From Macromonas nakdongensis (GTDB lineage: Bacteria; Pseudomonadota; Gammaproteobacteria; Burkholderiales; Burkholderiaceae_C), in assembly GCF_002837145.1 (NCBI RefSeq), contig NZ_NWMV01000020.1:1-43455 (forward strand): a stretch of 43,455 bases of DNA, written 5' to 3'. The notes below the pieces were generated by a model. That model saw nothing but the letters and a program-made list of their open reading frames with translations. It made no database searches and had not been told where the DNA came from. Below, in pieces: positions 18,301-26,144 of the stretch (position 1 is its first letter; every line of letters starts with the position of its first letter). The position numbers were made by a program, and so were the translations under genes.

Positions 18301-18891
18301 TTTGACGAGGTGGAGCGCGAGGTGCGCCGCTTCGCCCGCACCCCCATCGGCGATGTGGTGGACAGCCGCGACCCGGTGCTGCTCGCCGGCATCGTCACCG
18401 ACCTGCGCGTCATCAACGGCCAGCGCGGCAAGGTGGCGATCTTCAAGCTCGACGACAAGACCGGCACGATGGAGGCGACCGCTGACGAGGCCCTCATCAA
18501 CCAACACAAGCAGCTGTTGAAAGACGACGAGCTGGTGTTGGCCCAGGTGCTGGCGCAACCCGACCGTTTTTCCGGCGGCCTGCGCCTGAAGGTGCAGCAG
18601 TTGTGGGATCTGGGCGCGGCGCGCTGCCGCTTCGGCAAATACCTGCGCGTGGCGGTCAATGGCCAGGCGCCCGACGTGGCGGCGCTGTTGCGCGAGTTCC
18701 CGGCCAAGCGCGAGATGAGCGAGCAGGGCGAACTGGTGCGCGGCTTGCCGGTGCGCTTGCAGGTGTTGCGCGAGACCGCGCGTTGCGACATCCAGCTGGG
18801 CGAGCAGGCGCTGGTGTTCCCGTCGGACGCGGCCCTGGCCGCCTGGAAGGCCCAGGCCCACGGACGCCGCGCCGAAATCGTTTTCGACTGA
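15325..18891 (+). CDS. dnaE: DNA polymerase III subunit alpha
   Basis: 1188 residues, close to the usual DnaE1 length of about 1160. The replicative polymerase catalytic subunit. An N-terminal PHP domain starts at LRLHTEFSVVDG. The polymerase core has GPGRGSGAGSLVAY near residue 370, the catalytic PDFDIDF with Asp411, Asp413 and Asp415, and Asp580 in VKFDFLGL. A beta-clamp binding motif QGGLF is at 944-948. Tandem HhH, OB-fold and C-terminal tau-binding regions follow. The start is fixed by FVHLRLHTEF, which begins the PHP domain directly. It is convergent with tolA, 21 bases apart. Confidence 0.98.
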   Translation: MFVHLRLHTEFSVVDGTTRVDETVEAAAADGQPALAITDLSNLFGAVKFYKAARGAGVKPVIGAEVFVQGLGGEVAPGASVQAQSLPRLLLLVQSHPGYLNLCELLARAWTRNVVRDQAGVKWEWLQELNDGLIVLSGAHSGPVGQALLAGDEAKAADLALQLAGAFPHRFYLELQRAGRADDERHVAAAVPLAARLKLPVVATHPVQFLGPDDYEAHEARVCIAEGEILGNHRRVRKFTRDQYFKSSEEMAALFADVPSALANTVEIAKRCNLTLTLGKPQLPNFPIPPVDGVVMSVEDYFRHVSHEGLKARLIHLYPDEAKREAERPRYVERLEFELNTILKMGFPGYFLIVGDFIQWAKENGCPVGPGRGSGAGSLVAYALLITDLDPLQYNLLFERFLNPERVSMPDFDIDFCQTNRDRVIDYVKDKYGKDAVSQIATFGTMAARAAIRDVGRVLDFAYGFCDGISKLIPNKPGMSVTLQYPPDPPKPGDKNNYAIAMEPVLAERIQKEEEVKQLIELAQKLEGMTRNIGMHAGGVLIAPGKLTDFCPLYQQPGSESAVSQYDKDDVEAVGLVKFDFLGLATLTILELAKEFILRRHPSQAGFAFENIPLDDKATYKLFQDGKTEAVFQFESRGMQGMLRDAKPTRLEDLIALNALYRPGPMDLIPSFVARKHGREEVEYPHPAVADMLSETYGIMVYQEQVMQTAQILGGYSLGGADLLRRAMGKKKAEEMAEHREKFRAGALATHGIGQDKADEVFDLMEKFAGYGFNKSHAAAYSLLAYHTGWLKVHFTAEFFCANMTIEMDDTDKLKVLYEDANKFGITFEAPDVNRGTYRFEPVSDKVIRYGLGAVKGTGQQAIEAIVAAREGKGVGPAGDTVGPFKSLFDFCNRVDRSRLNKRTVEALIKAGAFDHFDLNRAALLASVERAFDYANAQQANANQGGLFDMFGADDHGASTQEPDLVEMLPWGIKERLTHEKTAIGFYLSGHLFDEVEREVRRFARTPIGDVVDSRDPVLLAGIVTDLRVINGQRGKVAIFKLDDKTGTMEATADEALINQHKQLLKDDELVLAQVLAQPDRFSGGLRLKVQQLWDLGAARCRFGKYLRVAVNGQAPDVAALLREFPAKREMSEQGELVRGLPVRLQVLRETARCDIQLGEQALVFPSDAALAAWKAQAHGRRAEIVFD

Positions 18892-18912
18892 ACCCGACCC
18901 GCTCGCCGCGGC

Positions 18913-19836
18913 TCAGTCCTGCGGCCGGAAGCCCAGGATCAGGGTGCCCGGCACCCTGCCGTTCTCGTCCTGCGGCAGCTTGCCGGTGCGCTCCACCGCG
19001 CGCAGCACGGCATCGTCCCAGGCGCGGTGCCCGCTGGATTTCAACAATTTGCTGCCGACGATGGTGCCGTCGGGCAGGGCCCGCACCTCCACCTCGGCCC
19101 GGGGGTTGCCGGCAGGGGTGTCGGCAAACACGATGTTGGGCCTGATGCGCGCCACCAGCTTGCCCGCGTAGCTGGCCGACGGTCCGCTGGACTGCTGGGC
19201 CTGGCCTTTGGCGCCTGGGCCGCCTGTGGCGCCCAATTGGCCCATCATGCGCTCCAGGTTCTTTTTGCGGTCGGCTTCCAACTGGGCCTCGAGCTGGGCC
19301 GCAGCGGCCTTTTGCGCCTTGTCGGCTTTGTCGCGCGCGGCTTTCTCGGCCTGGACTTGGGCCGCGGCTTTGTCCTTGGCGGCCTTCTCTTTGGCCGCTT
19401 TTTCCGCCGCCGCCTTGTCCTTGGCCTGTTGTTCGCGCTTCTCTTGCTCTCGCCGTTGGGCTTCGGCCTCGCGCTGCAGGGCTTGGCGTTTGGCCTGCTC
19501 CTCACGTTCGCGCTGGCGGGCCAAGGCAATCTCCGCGTCCTTCACCGCTTGGGCAGCGGGTGGCGGTGGTTCGGCTGGACTTTCCACCGGGCGTGGGGCC
19601 GGGCTGGTCCTGGGCTCGGGGGGCGGTTCTGGCGCCACCAGCTTGGGCGCCGCCACTTGCGGCAGGCGCGACCACAACTCGGCCTCGGCCACCGTCACGG
19701 TGTCGGTCTGCCAAGACACGCCCCAGGTCAGCGCCAGCACCAGCAGCAGGTGCACCCCAAAGGCCAGTCCCAGCGGGCCGCGCCAGCGGCCGCCGTCGGG
19801 CGGGTTCAGGTCCAGGGCGTCGGCGGTGGCTTGCAT
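18913..19836 (-). CDS. tolA: Cell envelope integrity protein TolA
   Basis: 307 residues. One N-terminal inner-membrane helix (about 22-41), a Pro-rich stretch (about 68-92), a long charged Ala/Lys/Glu/Gln-rich coiled coil (about 93-200), a Gly/Ser-rich hinge, and a C-terminal TonB/TolA-like domain (about 225-307, with PRAEVEVRALPDGTIVGSKL). It spans the periplasm and uses the proton motive force harvested by TolQR to act on Pal and the outer membrane during division. Starts nine bases after tolR. tolB and pal, which usually follow tolA, are not here: dnaE converges on its 3' end. Confidence 0.94.
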   Translation of the reverse strand: MQATADALDLNPPDGGRWRGPLGLAFGVHLLLVLALTWGVSWQTDTVTVAEAELWSRLPQVAAPKLVAPEPPPEPRTSPAPRPVESPAEPPPPAAQAVKDAEIALARQREREEQAKRQALQREAEAQRREQEKREQQAKDKAAAEKAAKEKAAKDKAAAQVQAEKAARDKADKAQKAAAAQLEAQLEADRKKNLERMMGQLGATGGPGAKGQAQQSSGPSASYAGKLVARIRPNIVFADTPAGNPRAEVEVRALPDGTIVGSKLLKSSGHRAWDDAVLRAVERTGKLPQDENGRVPGTLILGFRPQD

Positions 19837-19845
19837 GGCCCCGGG

Positions 19846-20286
19846 TCAGCGGCTTGGCTGCACCGACAGGCCCACCCGTGCCACGCCGGCGCGCTGCAAC
19901 GCGTCCATGGCCTGGACGACCTGCTCGTATTTCACGGCTTTATCGGCGCTGATGATCACCGGCGCCGGGCCCTCGCCCGCGGCCGGGGTGCCCTGCAGGT
20001 CGCGCACGCGCGCCACCAGCGCCGCGTCGGTCACCGGCTCGCCGTCGCCGGAACGGCCGCCTTCCTTCACCGCCATGCGCCCTTCCCGGTCGATCAGCAC
20101 TTCGACGAAGCGCTTGGGCGGGTTGGCGCCCTTGCCGACCGAAGGCAGTTCGATCTGGCTCGGCGTCAACATGGGCGCGGTCACCATGAAGATGATCAGC
20201 AGCACCAGCATCACGTCGATGAAGGGCACCATGTTGATGTCGTTCATGGTGCGGCGGCCTTTGCCACGGGAAGCGACGGCGGGCAT
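19846..20286 (-). CDS. tolR: TolR, ExbD/TolR family proton-channel protein
   Basis: 146 residues. A single membrane helix near the N-terminus holds the conserved proton-path aspartate (Asp24) in INMVPFIDVMLVLLIIFMV, followed by a periplasmic domain. It forms the stator with TolQ that powers TolA. The start at 20286 is supported by GGAG six bases upstream and by the short N-terminus usual for the family. It sits 13 bases after tolQ. Confidence 0.96.
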   Translation of the reverse strand: MPAVASRGKGRRTMNDINMVPFIDVMLVLLIIFMVTAPMLTPSQIELPSVGKGANPPKRFVEVLIDREGRMAVKEGGRSGDGEPVTDAALVARVRDLQGTPAAGEGPAPVIISADKAVKYEQVVQAMDALQRAGVARVGLSVQPSR

Positions 20287-20299
20287 GGGCGGCTCCTGG

Positions 20300-21007
20300 T
20301 CAGCGGCCCGCGCCGGGCGTGCCGGCCGGTCCCATGGCGCCGACGTTGCGGTGCAGGATGTTGGAGAACTCTTCCATGAAGGTTTCCAGCCGGTTGGCCA
20401 CGCGGTCGATGTCGTGGGCAAAGCGGTTGTAGGCCACCACCGCCGGGATCGCCGCGAACAGGCCGATGGCGGTGGCCACCAGCGCCTCGGCGATGCCGGG
20501 GGCCACGGTGGCCAGGGTCACCTGGGTCAGCGCGGCCAGGCCGGTGAAGGCGTGCATGATGCCCCAGACCGTGCCGAACAGCCCGACGTAGGGAGACACC
20601 GAGCCCACCGAGCCGAGGAAGGAGAGGTTGACCTCCAGCGCGTCCACCTCGCGTTGGTAGCTGGCGCGCATGGCGCGGCGCGCGCCGTCCAGCAACGCGT
20701 CGGGCTGGTTGATGCGGCGTTCGCGCAGCTTGTGGAACTCTCGCATGCCGCTGGCGAAAATCCGCTCCATCGGGCTGCCTTCCTGGGCGTTGCGGCTGGC
20801 CGCGTCGTACAGGTCGTTCAGGTTCGCGCCCGACCAGAAGTCGCGCTCGAAGGTCTCGGTCAGGCCGTTCACGCGCTTGAGGGCGACCACCTTGCGGAAG
20901 ATGGCCGCCCAGCTGATGACCGACACCGTGATCAGCAGGGCCACCACGGCCTGCACCACCCAACTGGCGTTGAGCATCAGCGAGACGATGGAAAAGTCGT
21001 GGTTCAT
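20300..21007 (-). CDS. tolQ: TolQ, MotA/TolQ/ExbB proton-channel protein
   Basis: 235 residues with three membrane helices: one N-terminal (about 14-36) and two near the C-terminal part, around GSVSPYVGLFGTVWGIMHAF and IGLFAAIPAVVAYNRFA, which are the conserved ExbB/TolQ signatures. It forms the proton-driven motor with TolR. ATG at 21007 overlaps the ybgC stop as ATGA. In operon ybgC-tolQ-tolR-tolA. Confidence 0.97.
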   Translation of the reverse strand: MNHDFSIVSLMLNASWVVQAVVALLITVSVISWAAIFRKVVALKRVNGLTETFERDFWSGANLNDLYDAASRNAQEGSPMERIFASGMREFHKLRERRINQPDALLDGARRAMRASYQREVDALEVNLSFLGSVGSVSPYVGLFGTVWGIMHAFTGLAALTQVTLATVAPGIAEALVATAIGLFAAIPAVVAYNRFAHDIDRVANRLETFMEEFSNILHRNVGAMGPAGTPGAGR

Positions 21008-21417
21008 GGGGTCAGGGCGTCGAGTATGGGGTCGGGGATGCGGCCGGGACGCAGGCGGGTGGCGTCCACCCAGCCGATGCGGATCGTGCCTTCGCACAAC
21101 CGCACTTCGGGCCGGCCGTCGCGCAGCAGCCAAGCCTCCTGTTGCAGTGTCATGGAGGCGCGGCCAAGTTCCGTCACCCGGGCGCTGACTTGCAACAAAT
21201 CGTCCAGCCGCGCCGGGCGGTGGTAGCGCAGTTCGGTGCCGGTGACCACGAACATGCCGCCGGTCGTGTCGCGCAGCCGCTGCTGCTCCACCCCCAGGCT
21301 GCGCAGCCATTCGGTGCGGGCGCGCTCAAAAAACTTCAGGTAATTGGCGTAGAAGACGATGCCGCCCGCGTCGGTGTCTTCCCAGTACACCCGCACCGGC
21401 CAGTGGAAATCGCTCAC
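21004..21417 (-). CDS. ybgC: Tol-Pal system-associated acyl-CoA thioesterase YbgC
   Basis: 137 residues, hotdog fold. The 4HBT-type motif YWEDTDAGGIVFYANYLKFFERARTEW (positions about 11-37; active Asp in the EDTDAGG stretch) is diagnostic. Hydrolyses short-chain or phospholipid-linked acyl thioesters. Starts with GTG, 12 bases after nusB, and overlaps the tolQ start by four bases, as is usual for this operon. Confidence 0.96.
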   Translation of the reverse strand: MSDFHWPVRVYWEDTDAGGIVFYANYLKFFERARTEWLRSLGVEQQRLRDTTGGMFVVTGTELRYHRPARLDDLLQVSARVTELGRASMTLQQEAWLLRDGRPEVRLCEGTIRIGWVDATRLRPGRIPDPILDALTP

Positions 21418-21429
21418 GCCGGGGTCCTG

Positions 21430-21972
21430 TCAGGCCGTGTCGCCGTCCGCGGCGGGCGGCAGCGGTGCGCGGGCGGGTTTGCCCACGCCGCGTTTCTGGT
21501 CGCGTTCCACCTCCAGCGCCCGCCACTGCGGCGCGAGCTGGTTGAGCACGCCGTTGACGTACTTGTGCCCATCGGTGCCGCCGAAGGACTTGGCCAGTTC
21601 GATGCACTCGTTGATCACCACGCGCCACGGCACGTCCACGCAGTGGCGGAATTCGTAGGCACCGATCCACATCACGCCGCGTTCGATCGGCGAAATCTCG
21701 GCCAGGGCGCGGTCAAGCAAGGGGGTGATGGCCGCGTCCAGTTCGGCCGCTTCGGCCACGCAGCCGTGCAGCAGGGCGTCGTAGTGCGCGCTGTCGGCCT
21801 TGTGGAAGCCGCTCAGGTCGCGGGTGAACAGGTCCACGTCCTCGGCGCTGTTGCCGCCGACCAGGTGCTGGTACAGGGCCTGCAGGGCGAATTCGCGGGC
21901 ACGGGTGCGGGCCGACTTGTCGGCCGCCTTGCGCGGCCGGTCGGCGGTCTGGGGGGCGTTGGGCTGGCTCAT
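21430..21972 (-). CDS. nusB: Transcription antitermination factor NusB
   Basis: 180 residues, all-helical RNA-binding protein that with NusE (S10) binds boxA of rRNA leaders. Motifs: [18 protein letters not shown] near residue 24, [15 protein letters not shown] near 95, and the conserved [14 protein letters not shown]...[10 protein letters not shown] block. The C-terminus has an extra Lys/Pro-rich tail. The ATG overlaps the ribH stop as ATGA. The rib-nusB link is common in Proteobacteria. Confidence 0.97.
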   Translation of the reverse strand: MSQPNAPQTADRPRKAADKSARTRAREFALQALYQHLVGGNSAEDVDLFTRDLSGFHKADSAHYDALLHGCVAEAAELDAAITPLLDRALAEISPIERGVMWIGAYEFRHCVDVPWRVVINECIELAKSFGGTDGHKYVNGVLNQLAPQWRALEVERDQKRGVGKPARAPLPPAADGDTA

Positions 21973-22433
21973 GCGCGGTTCAACCGGGCCAACAGGCGGG
22001 CCATTTCCACCGCGACCTGGGCCGCGTCGCGGCCTTTCTCGTCCTGGCGGGCCACCGCCTGCGGCAGGTTTTCGGTGGTCAGAATGGCGTTGGCCACCGG
22101 GATCTGGTGGTCCAGTGACACCCGGGTCACGCCCGCGGCCGATTCGTTGCACACCAGCTCGAAGTGGTAGGTCTCGCCGCGGATCACGCAGCCCAGGGCG
22201 ATCAGCGCATCGAAGCGCTCGCTCTCGGCCATGGCTTGCAGCACCACCGGCACTTCCAGCGCACCGGCCACCTTCACGTGTTCCACCTCCGCCACGCCCA
22301 GGGCTTGCAGTTCGCTCAGGCAGGCCTGGGCCAGGGCGTCGGTGATGCCCTGGTTGAAGCGGGCCTGCACGATCCCGATGCGCAAACCCTGTCCGTTCAG
22401 CGCCTCGGCGCTGCCTTTGTCGGCACCCAACAT
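21969..22433 (-). CDS. ribH: 6,7-dimethyl-8-ribityllumazine synthase
   Basis: 154 residues, the usual length. Condenses the RibD-pathway pyrimidine with the RibB product to lumazine, often as a large icosahedral shell. Motifs: [17 protein letters not shown] near residue 18, [12 protein letters not shown] near 56, and [20 protein letters not shown] near 83, where the His is the general acid. It begins one base after the ribBA stop. Confidence 0.97.
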   Translation of the reverse strand: MLGADKGSAEALNGQGLRIGIVQARFNQGITDALAQACLSELQALGVAEVEHVKVAGALEVPVVLQAMAESERFDALIALGCVIRGETYHFELVCNESAAGVTRVSLDHQIPVANAILTTENLPQAVARQDEKGRDAAQVAVEMARLLARLNRA

Positions 22434-22434
22434 G

Positions 22435-23571
22435 TCAATTTCCTTCGTTCTTGCTCAAAAAGCCGGTCACTTCCAGCCCATAGCCGGCCATGCTGGGCAT
22501 GCGCCGTGGCGTGCCCAGCAGCTGCATCTTGTGCACGCCGCATTCGCGCAGGATCTGCGCGCCAATGCCGTAGGTGCGCAGGTCCATGCGGCCCCGTTCC
22601 GGTGCCTGGGCCGAACGTGCCGTGCCTTCGAACTGGGCCAGCAACTGTTCGCCGCTTTCGCCGCAGTTCAGCAGCACCACCACGCCCCGACCCTGCTCGG
22701 CCATGTGGCGCAAGCTGGTTTCCAGCGTCCACGAGTGCATGGCGCGCCCCACTTCCAGGGCGTCCAGCACGCTCAGCGGTTCGTGCACGCGCACGTCCAC
22801 CGTGTCGCCAGCGTCCCAGCTGCCCTTGACCAGGGCCAGGTGCACCGCGCCGCCGGTGTCGTCGCGGAAGGCATGCGCCTGGAATTCGCCGAATGCGGTG
22901 TTCAGGGGGCGGCAGCCCACCTGCTGCACCAGGCTTTCCACGCGGCTGCGGTGTTCGATCAGGTCGGCGATGGTGCCGATCTTGAGGCCGTGCTCGGCGG
23001 CGAACACCTGCAGGTCCGGCAGGCGCGCCATGGTGCCGTCGTCCTTCATGATTTCGCAGATCACCGCCGATGGCGTGCAGCCGGCCATGGCCGCGAGGTC
23101 GCAGCCGGCCTCGGTGTGGCCGGCGCGCATCAGCACCCCGCCTTCCACCGCCTGCAGCGGGAAGATGTGACCGGGCTGCACCAGATCGGCGGCATGGGCG
23201 TTGGCGGCCACCGCCACCTGCACGGTGCGGGCGCGGTCGGCGGCCGAAATGCCGGTGGTCACGCCCTCGGCGGCCTCGATCGACACGGTGAAAGCCGTGC
23301 CCATCTTGGTGCCATTGCGCGGCACCATGGGCGGCAGTTGCAGGCGTTCGCAGCGCTCGCGCGTCAGCGTCAGGCAGATCAGGCCGCGGCCGAAGCGCGC
23401 CATGAAGTTGATGGCTTCCGGCGTCACGTGGTCGGCGGCCAGCACCAGGTCGCCTTCGTTCTCGCGGTCTTCCTCGTCCACCAGGATGACGATCTTGCCG
23501 GCCTTCATGTCGGCGACGATGTCTTCCACGGGCGAGATGGCGACCGGTGCCAGGGGGGTAGGGGAGTTCAT
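22435..23571 (-). CDS. ribBA: 3,4-dihydroxy-2-butanone 4-phosphate synthase with degenerate GTP cyclohydrolase II domain (RibBX type)
   Basis: 378 residues. The N-terminal RibB half (1-205) is intact: [12 protein letters not shown] near residue 32, CLTLTRE, and HTEAGCDLA near 150; it converts ribulose 5-phosphate to the four-carbon unit. The C-terminal half is related to GTP cyclohydrolase II but the zinc cysteines (the C..GD..GS..CDC pattern) are missing; where they should be the sequence reads [26 protein letters not shown] stands in place of the RQEGRGIGL motif. So this domain is probably not catalytic, as in the known RibBX variant, and a separate ribA is expected elsewhere. The gene is 16 bases after ribE. 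No FMN riboswitch precedes it. Confidence 0.93.
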   Translation of the reverse strand: MNSPTPLAPVAISPVEDIVADMKAGKIVILVDEEDRENEGDLVLAADHVTPEAINFMARFGRGLICLTLTRERCERLQLPPMVPRNGTKMGTAFTVSIEAAEGVTTGISAADRARTVQVAVAANAHAADLVQPGHIFPLQAVEGGVLMRAGHTEAGCDLAAMAGCTPSAVICEIMKDDGTMARLPDLQVFAAEHGLKIGTIADLIEHRSRVESLVQQVGCRPLNTAFGEFQAHAFRDDTGGAVHLALVKGSWDAGDTVDVRVHEPLSVLDALEVGRAMHSWTLETSLRHMAEQGRGVVVLLNCGESGEQLLAQFEGTARSAQAPERGRMDLRTYGIGAQILRECGVHKMQLLGTPRRMPSMAGYGLEVTGFLSKNEGN

Positions 23572-23587
23572 GGTGTGTGGGGTGGGG

Positions 23588-24217
23588 TCAGGCGGCCGTG
23601 GCGGGCGCGCCCAGCATGCGCTCGACGTAGCGGGCGATCAGGTCGATTTCGAGGTTCACCGGGCTGCCGGCCTGCAAGCGGCCCAGCGCCGTGTGTTCCA
23701 CCGTGTGCGGAATCAGGTTGATGCTGCAGGCGCAGCCGTCGGGCTGGTCGTCCACGCGGTTGACGGTCAGGCTCACGCCGTTGACGGTGAGGGAGCCCTT
23801 GTACGCCAGGTACTTGCTCAGGGCGACCGGGGCCAGCACGCGCAGCTCCCAGCTTTCGCCGACGCGCTCGAAACGCGCCACCCGGCCGATGCCGTCCACG
23901 TGACCTGACACGATGTGCCCGCCCAGGCGGTCGTGGGCGCGCAGGGCCTTTTCCAGGTTCACGGTGCCGGTCTGGTCCAGGCCGGCGGTCTTGTCCAGCG
24001 ACTCGGCCGACACGTCCACGGTGAACTGGCGCTGCGGCAGGTCCAGGGTGGTCACGGTCATGCAGGCGCCGTTGATCGCGATGCTGTCGCCCAGGCCCAC
24101 GTCGTCGAGGTAGCCGGGTGGCGTTTCGACGGTCAGGCGCTTGCCGTGCTGGGAAGAAGAGCCAAGGGAGTGGACAGCGGCGATGCGCCCCACGCCGGTG
24201 ATGATGCCGGTGAACAT
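23588..24217 (-). CDS. ribE: Riboflavin synthase, alpha subunit
   Basis: 209 residues (called ribC in E. coli). Dismutates two lumazines to riboflavin. The internal repeat is visible: each half has a barrel with [13 protein letters not shown] in the first and [14 protein letters not shown] in the second. The start [10 protein letters not shown] is the family's invariant N-terminus, which fixes ATG 24217. It is 43 bases after nrdR. The preceding gene and the following ribBA and ribH are on the same strand and probably in one transcript. Confidence 0.96.
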   Translation of the reverse strand: MFTGIITGVGRIAAVHSLGSSSQHGKRLTVETPPGYLDDVGLGDSIAINGACMTVTTLDLPQRQFTVDVSAESLDKTAGLDQTGTVNLEKALRAHDRLGGHIVSGHVDGIGRVARFERVGESWELRVLAPVALSKYLAYKGSLTVNGVSLTVNRVDDQPDGCACSINLIPHTVEHTALGRLQAGSPVNLEIDLIARYVERMLGAPATAA

Positions 24218-24260
24218 CCCGCTATTGTCGCAGGAAAGCCGGTGGGCGGCGACGGCGGCG

Positions 24261-24710
24261 TCATTGACGCACTTCGTCAACCAGGGTCTTGAATTCGTCG
24301 ATGTCCTCGAAGCTGCGGTACACGCTGGCGAAGCGGATGTAGGCCACCTTGTCGAGCTTCTTGAGTTCGCGCATCACCATTTCGCCCAGGCGGTGCGAGG
24401 GCACCTCGCGCGCCGGCAGGTTCAGCAGCTTTTCCTCGATGTGTTCCATGGCCGCGTCCACCTGTTCGGTGCTGACGGGGCGTTTGCGCAGGGCCAGGGC
24501 GAAGCTGGCGCGCAGTTTGGCCGGGTCGTAGTCGATGCGCCGGCCGTCCTTCTTCACCACGGCCGGGAAGGTGACCTCCGGCCGTTCGTAGGTGGTGAAG
24601 CGTTTGTCGCAGGCGCCGCAGCGGCGCCTGCGGCGGATGAAAGTCCCCTCCTCGGCGACACGCGTCTCCACCACCTGGGTGTCGGCGTGGCCGCAGAAGG
24701 GGCACTTCAT
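24261..24710 (-). CDS. nrdR: Transcriptional repressor NrdR
   Basis: 149 residues, the usual length. An N-terminal zinc ribbon ([11 protein letters not shown] then [12 protein letters not shown], four cysteines) is followed by an ATP-cone domain that senses ATP/dATP ([20 protein letters not shown]). Represses ribonucleotide reductase genes. Begins six bases after the glyA stop, a common neighbour. Confidence 0.97.
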   Translation of the reverse strand: MKCPFCGHADTQVVETRVAEEGTFIRRRRRCGACDKRFTTYERPEVTFPAVVKKDGRRIDYDPAKLRASFALALRKRPVSTEQVDAAMEHIEEKLLNLPAREVPSHRLGEMVMRELKKLDKVAYIRFASVYRSFEDIDEFKTLVDEVRQ

Positions 24711-24716
24711 GGCGGC

Positions 24717-25961
24717 TTACTTGTAAACCGGGAAGCGGGCGGTCAGGGCGTTGACCTTGGCACGCACCGCTTCGATGTTGGCCGGGTCGCGCGGGTTGTC
24801 CAGCACGTCGGCGATCAGGTTGGCCGTGATGCGGGCCTCTTCGTCCTTGAAGCCGCGGGTGGTCATGGCCGGGGTGCCGATGCGCACGCCGCTGGTCACC
24901 ATCGGCTTTTCCGGGTCATTCGGAATCGCGTTCTTGTTGATGGTCATGTGGGCGCTGCCCAGCACGGCCTCGGCTTCCTTGCCGGTGATGCCCTTGGCGC
25001 GCAGGTCCACCAGCATCACATGGCTTTCGGTGCGGCCGCTGACGATGCGCAGGCCACGCTGGGTCAGCGTTTCGGCCACGATCTGGGCGTTCTTCACCAC
25101 CTGTTGCTGGTAAGCCTTGAACTCGGGCGTCAGCGCTTCCTTGAAGGCCACGGCCTTGGCCGCGATCACGTGCATCAGCGGGCCGCCTTGCAGGCCGGGG
25201 AAAATCGCGCTGTTGATGGCCTTCTCGTGCTCGGCCTTCATCAAAATGATGCCGCCGCGCGGGCCGCGCAGGCTCTTGTGGGTGGTGGAGGTCACCACGT
25301 CGGCGAACGGCACCGGGTTGGGGTACACGCCAGCGGCGATCAAGCCGGCGTAGTGGGCCATGTCCACCATGAAGATGGCGCCGATTTCCTTGGCGATCTT
25401 GGCGAAGCGCTCGAAATCGATGCGCAGGGCGTAGGCGGAGGCACCGGCCACGATCAGCTTGGGGCGGTGCTCTCGCGCCTTGGCTTCCATCGCGTCGTAG
25501 TCGATCTCTTCCTGGGCGTTCAGGCCGTAGGACACGACGTTGAACCACTTGCCCGACATGTTCAGCGGCATGCCGTGGGTCAAGTGGCCGCCTTCGGCCA
25601 GGCTCATGCCCATGATGGTGTCACCGGGCTTGAGGAAAGCCAGGAACACGGCCTCGTTGGCCGAGGCGCCGCAGTGCGGCTGCACGTTGGCGGCGTCGGC
25701 GCCGAACAGCTGCTTGACGCGGTCGATGGCGAGTTGCTCGGCCACGTCCACGTACTCGCAGCCGCCGTAATAGCGCTTGCCGGGGTAGCCCTCGGCGTAT
25801 TTGTTGGTGAGCTGGGTGCCCTGGGCGGCCATCACGGCCGGCGAGGCGTAGTTCTCGCTGGCGATCAGCTCGATGTGGTGTTCCTGGCGCGCGTTTTCGG
25901 CCTGGATGGCGGCGAACAGCTCGGGGTCGGTCTGTTCGATGAGGATGTTGCGGTCGTACAT
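24717..25961 (-). CDS. glyA: Serine hydroxymethyltransferase
   Basis: 414 residues. PLP enzyme that interconverts serine and glycine and charges tetrahydrofolate with a one-carbon unit. The PLP lysine is in [17 protein letters not shown] near residue 229; [15 protein letters not shown] near 33 and [14 protein letters not shown] near 62 are also present. Start ATG 25961 has AGGA five bases upstream. Its 183-base leader contains a ZTP riboswitch, so expression should rise when 10-formyl-THF is short and ZTP accumulates. First gene of the likely transcript glyA-nrdR-rib-nusB-tol. Confidence 0.98.
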   Translation of the reverse strand: MYDRNILIEQTDPELFAAIQAENARQEHHIELIASENYASPAVMAAQGTQLTNKYAEGYPGKRYYGGCEYVDVAEQLAIDRVKQLFGADAANVQPHCGASANEAVFLAFLKPGDTIMGMSLAEGGHLTHGMPLNMSGKWFNVVSYGLNAQEEIDYDAMEAKAREHRPKLIVAGASAYALRIDFERFAKIAKEIGAIFMVDMAHYAGLIAAGVYPNPVPFADVVTSTTHKSLRGPRGGIILMKAEHEKAINSAIFPGLQGGPLMHVIAAKAVAFKEALTPEFKAYQQQVVKNAQIVAETLTQRGLRIVSGRTESHVMLVDLRAKGITGKEAEAVLGSAHMTINKNAIPNDPEKPMVTSGVRIGTPAMTTRGFKDEEARITANLIADVLDNPRDPANIEAVRAKVNALTARFPVYK

Positions 25962-25985
25962 GGCAGTCCTGGAGTCGTCGAATGA

Positions 25986-26128
25986 CCCTTGGTGACCAAG
26001 GGCTGCCCAGGCGAACGGCTCAGCGCCGCACCAGCGGTTGCCGGCAGGGCGGCGCGCTTCCCAGTGGTGAACCCACGTCAGTCCGTCATGGCCAGCCCCA
26101 AGGCTGACCGAACCTATCGCCAGTCGCG
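25986..26128 (-). promoter_or_regulatory. ZTP (pfl motif) riboswitch upstream of glyA, with downstream hairpin
   Basis: Read on the minus strand, the conserved blocks of the ZTP/ZMP riboswitch appear in order: GACTGGCG (26125 to 26118), ACCACTGGGAAGCGC (26068 to 26054) and GCCGTTCGCCTGGGC (26019 to 26005). The last two form the pseudoknot-containing ligand pocket in this family. GTGG-N5-CCAC gives the expected helix before the second block. Between the first two blocks an extra hairpin (GGTCAGCC with GGCTGGCC) lengthens the aptamer. A 7-bp hairpin CCCTTGG-TCA-CCAAGGG (26002 to 25986) follows and could be part of the expression platform; it has no T run, so translational control is more likely than termination. 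Location before glyA fits the family, which controls purine and folate genes. Confidence 0.85.
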
Positions 26129-26138
26129 CGCGGGGCGG

Positions 26139-26144
26139 ATTTTA
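26139..26144 (-). promoter_or_regulatory. Possible -10 element (TAAAAT) for the glyA leader
   Basis: TAAAAT on the minus strand directly follows the transglycosylase stop codon. Transcription about seven bases later (near 26132) would begin just before the first conserved riboswitch block. No good -35 match. Confidence 0.4.

Noticed and set aside
22434-24260. FMN riboswitch ahead of ribE or ribBA
   Set aside because: The gaps are only 43 and 16 bases and hold no RFN-type blocks.
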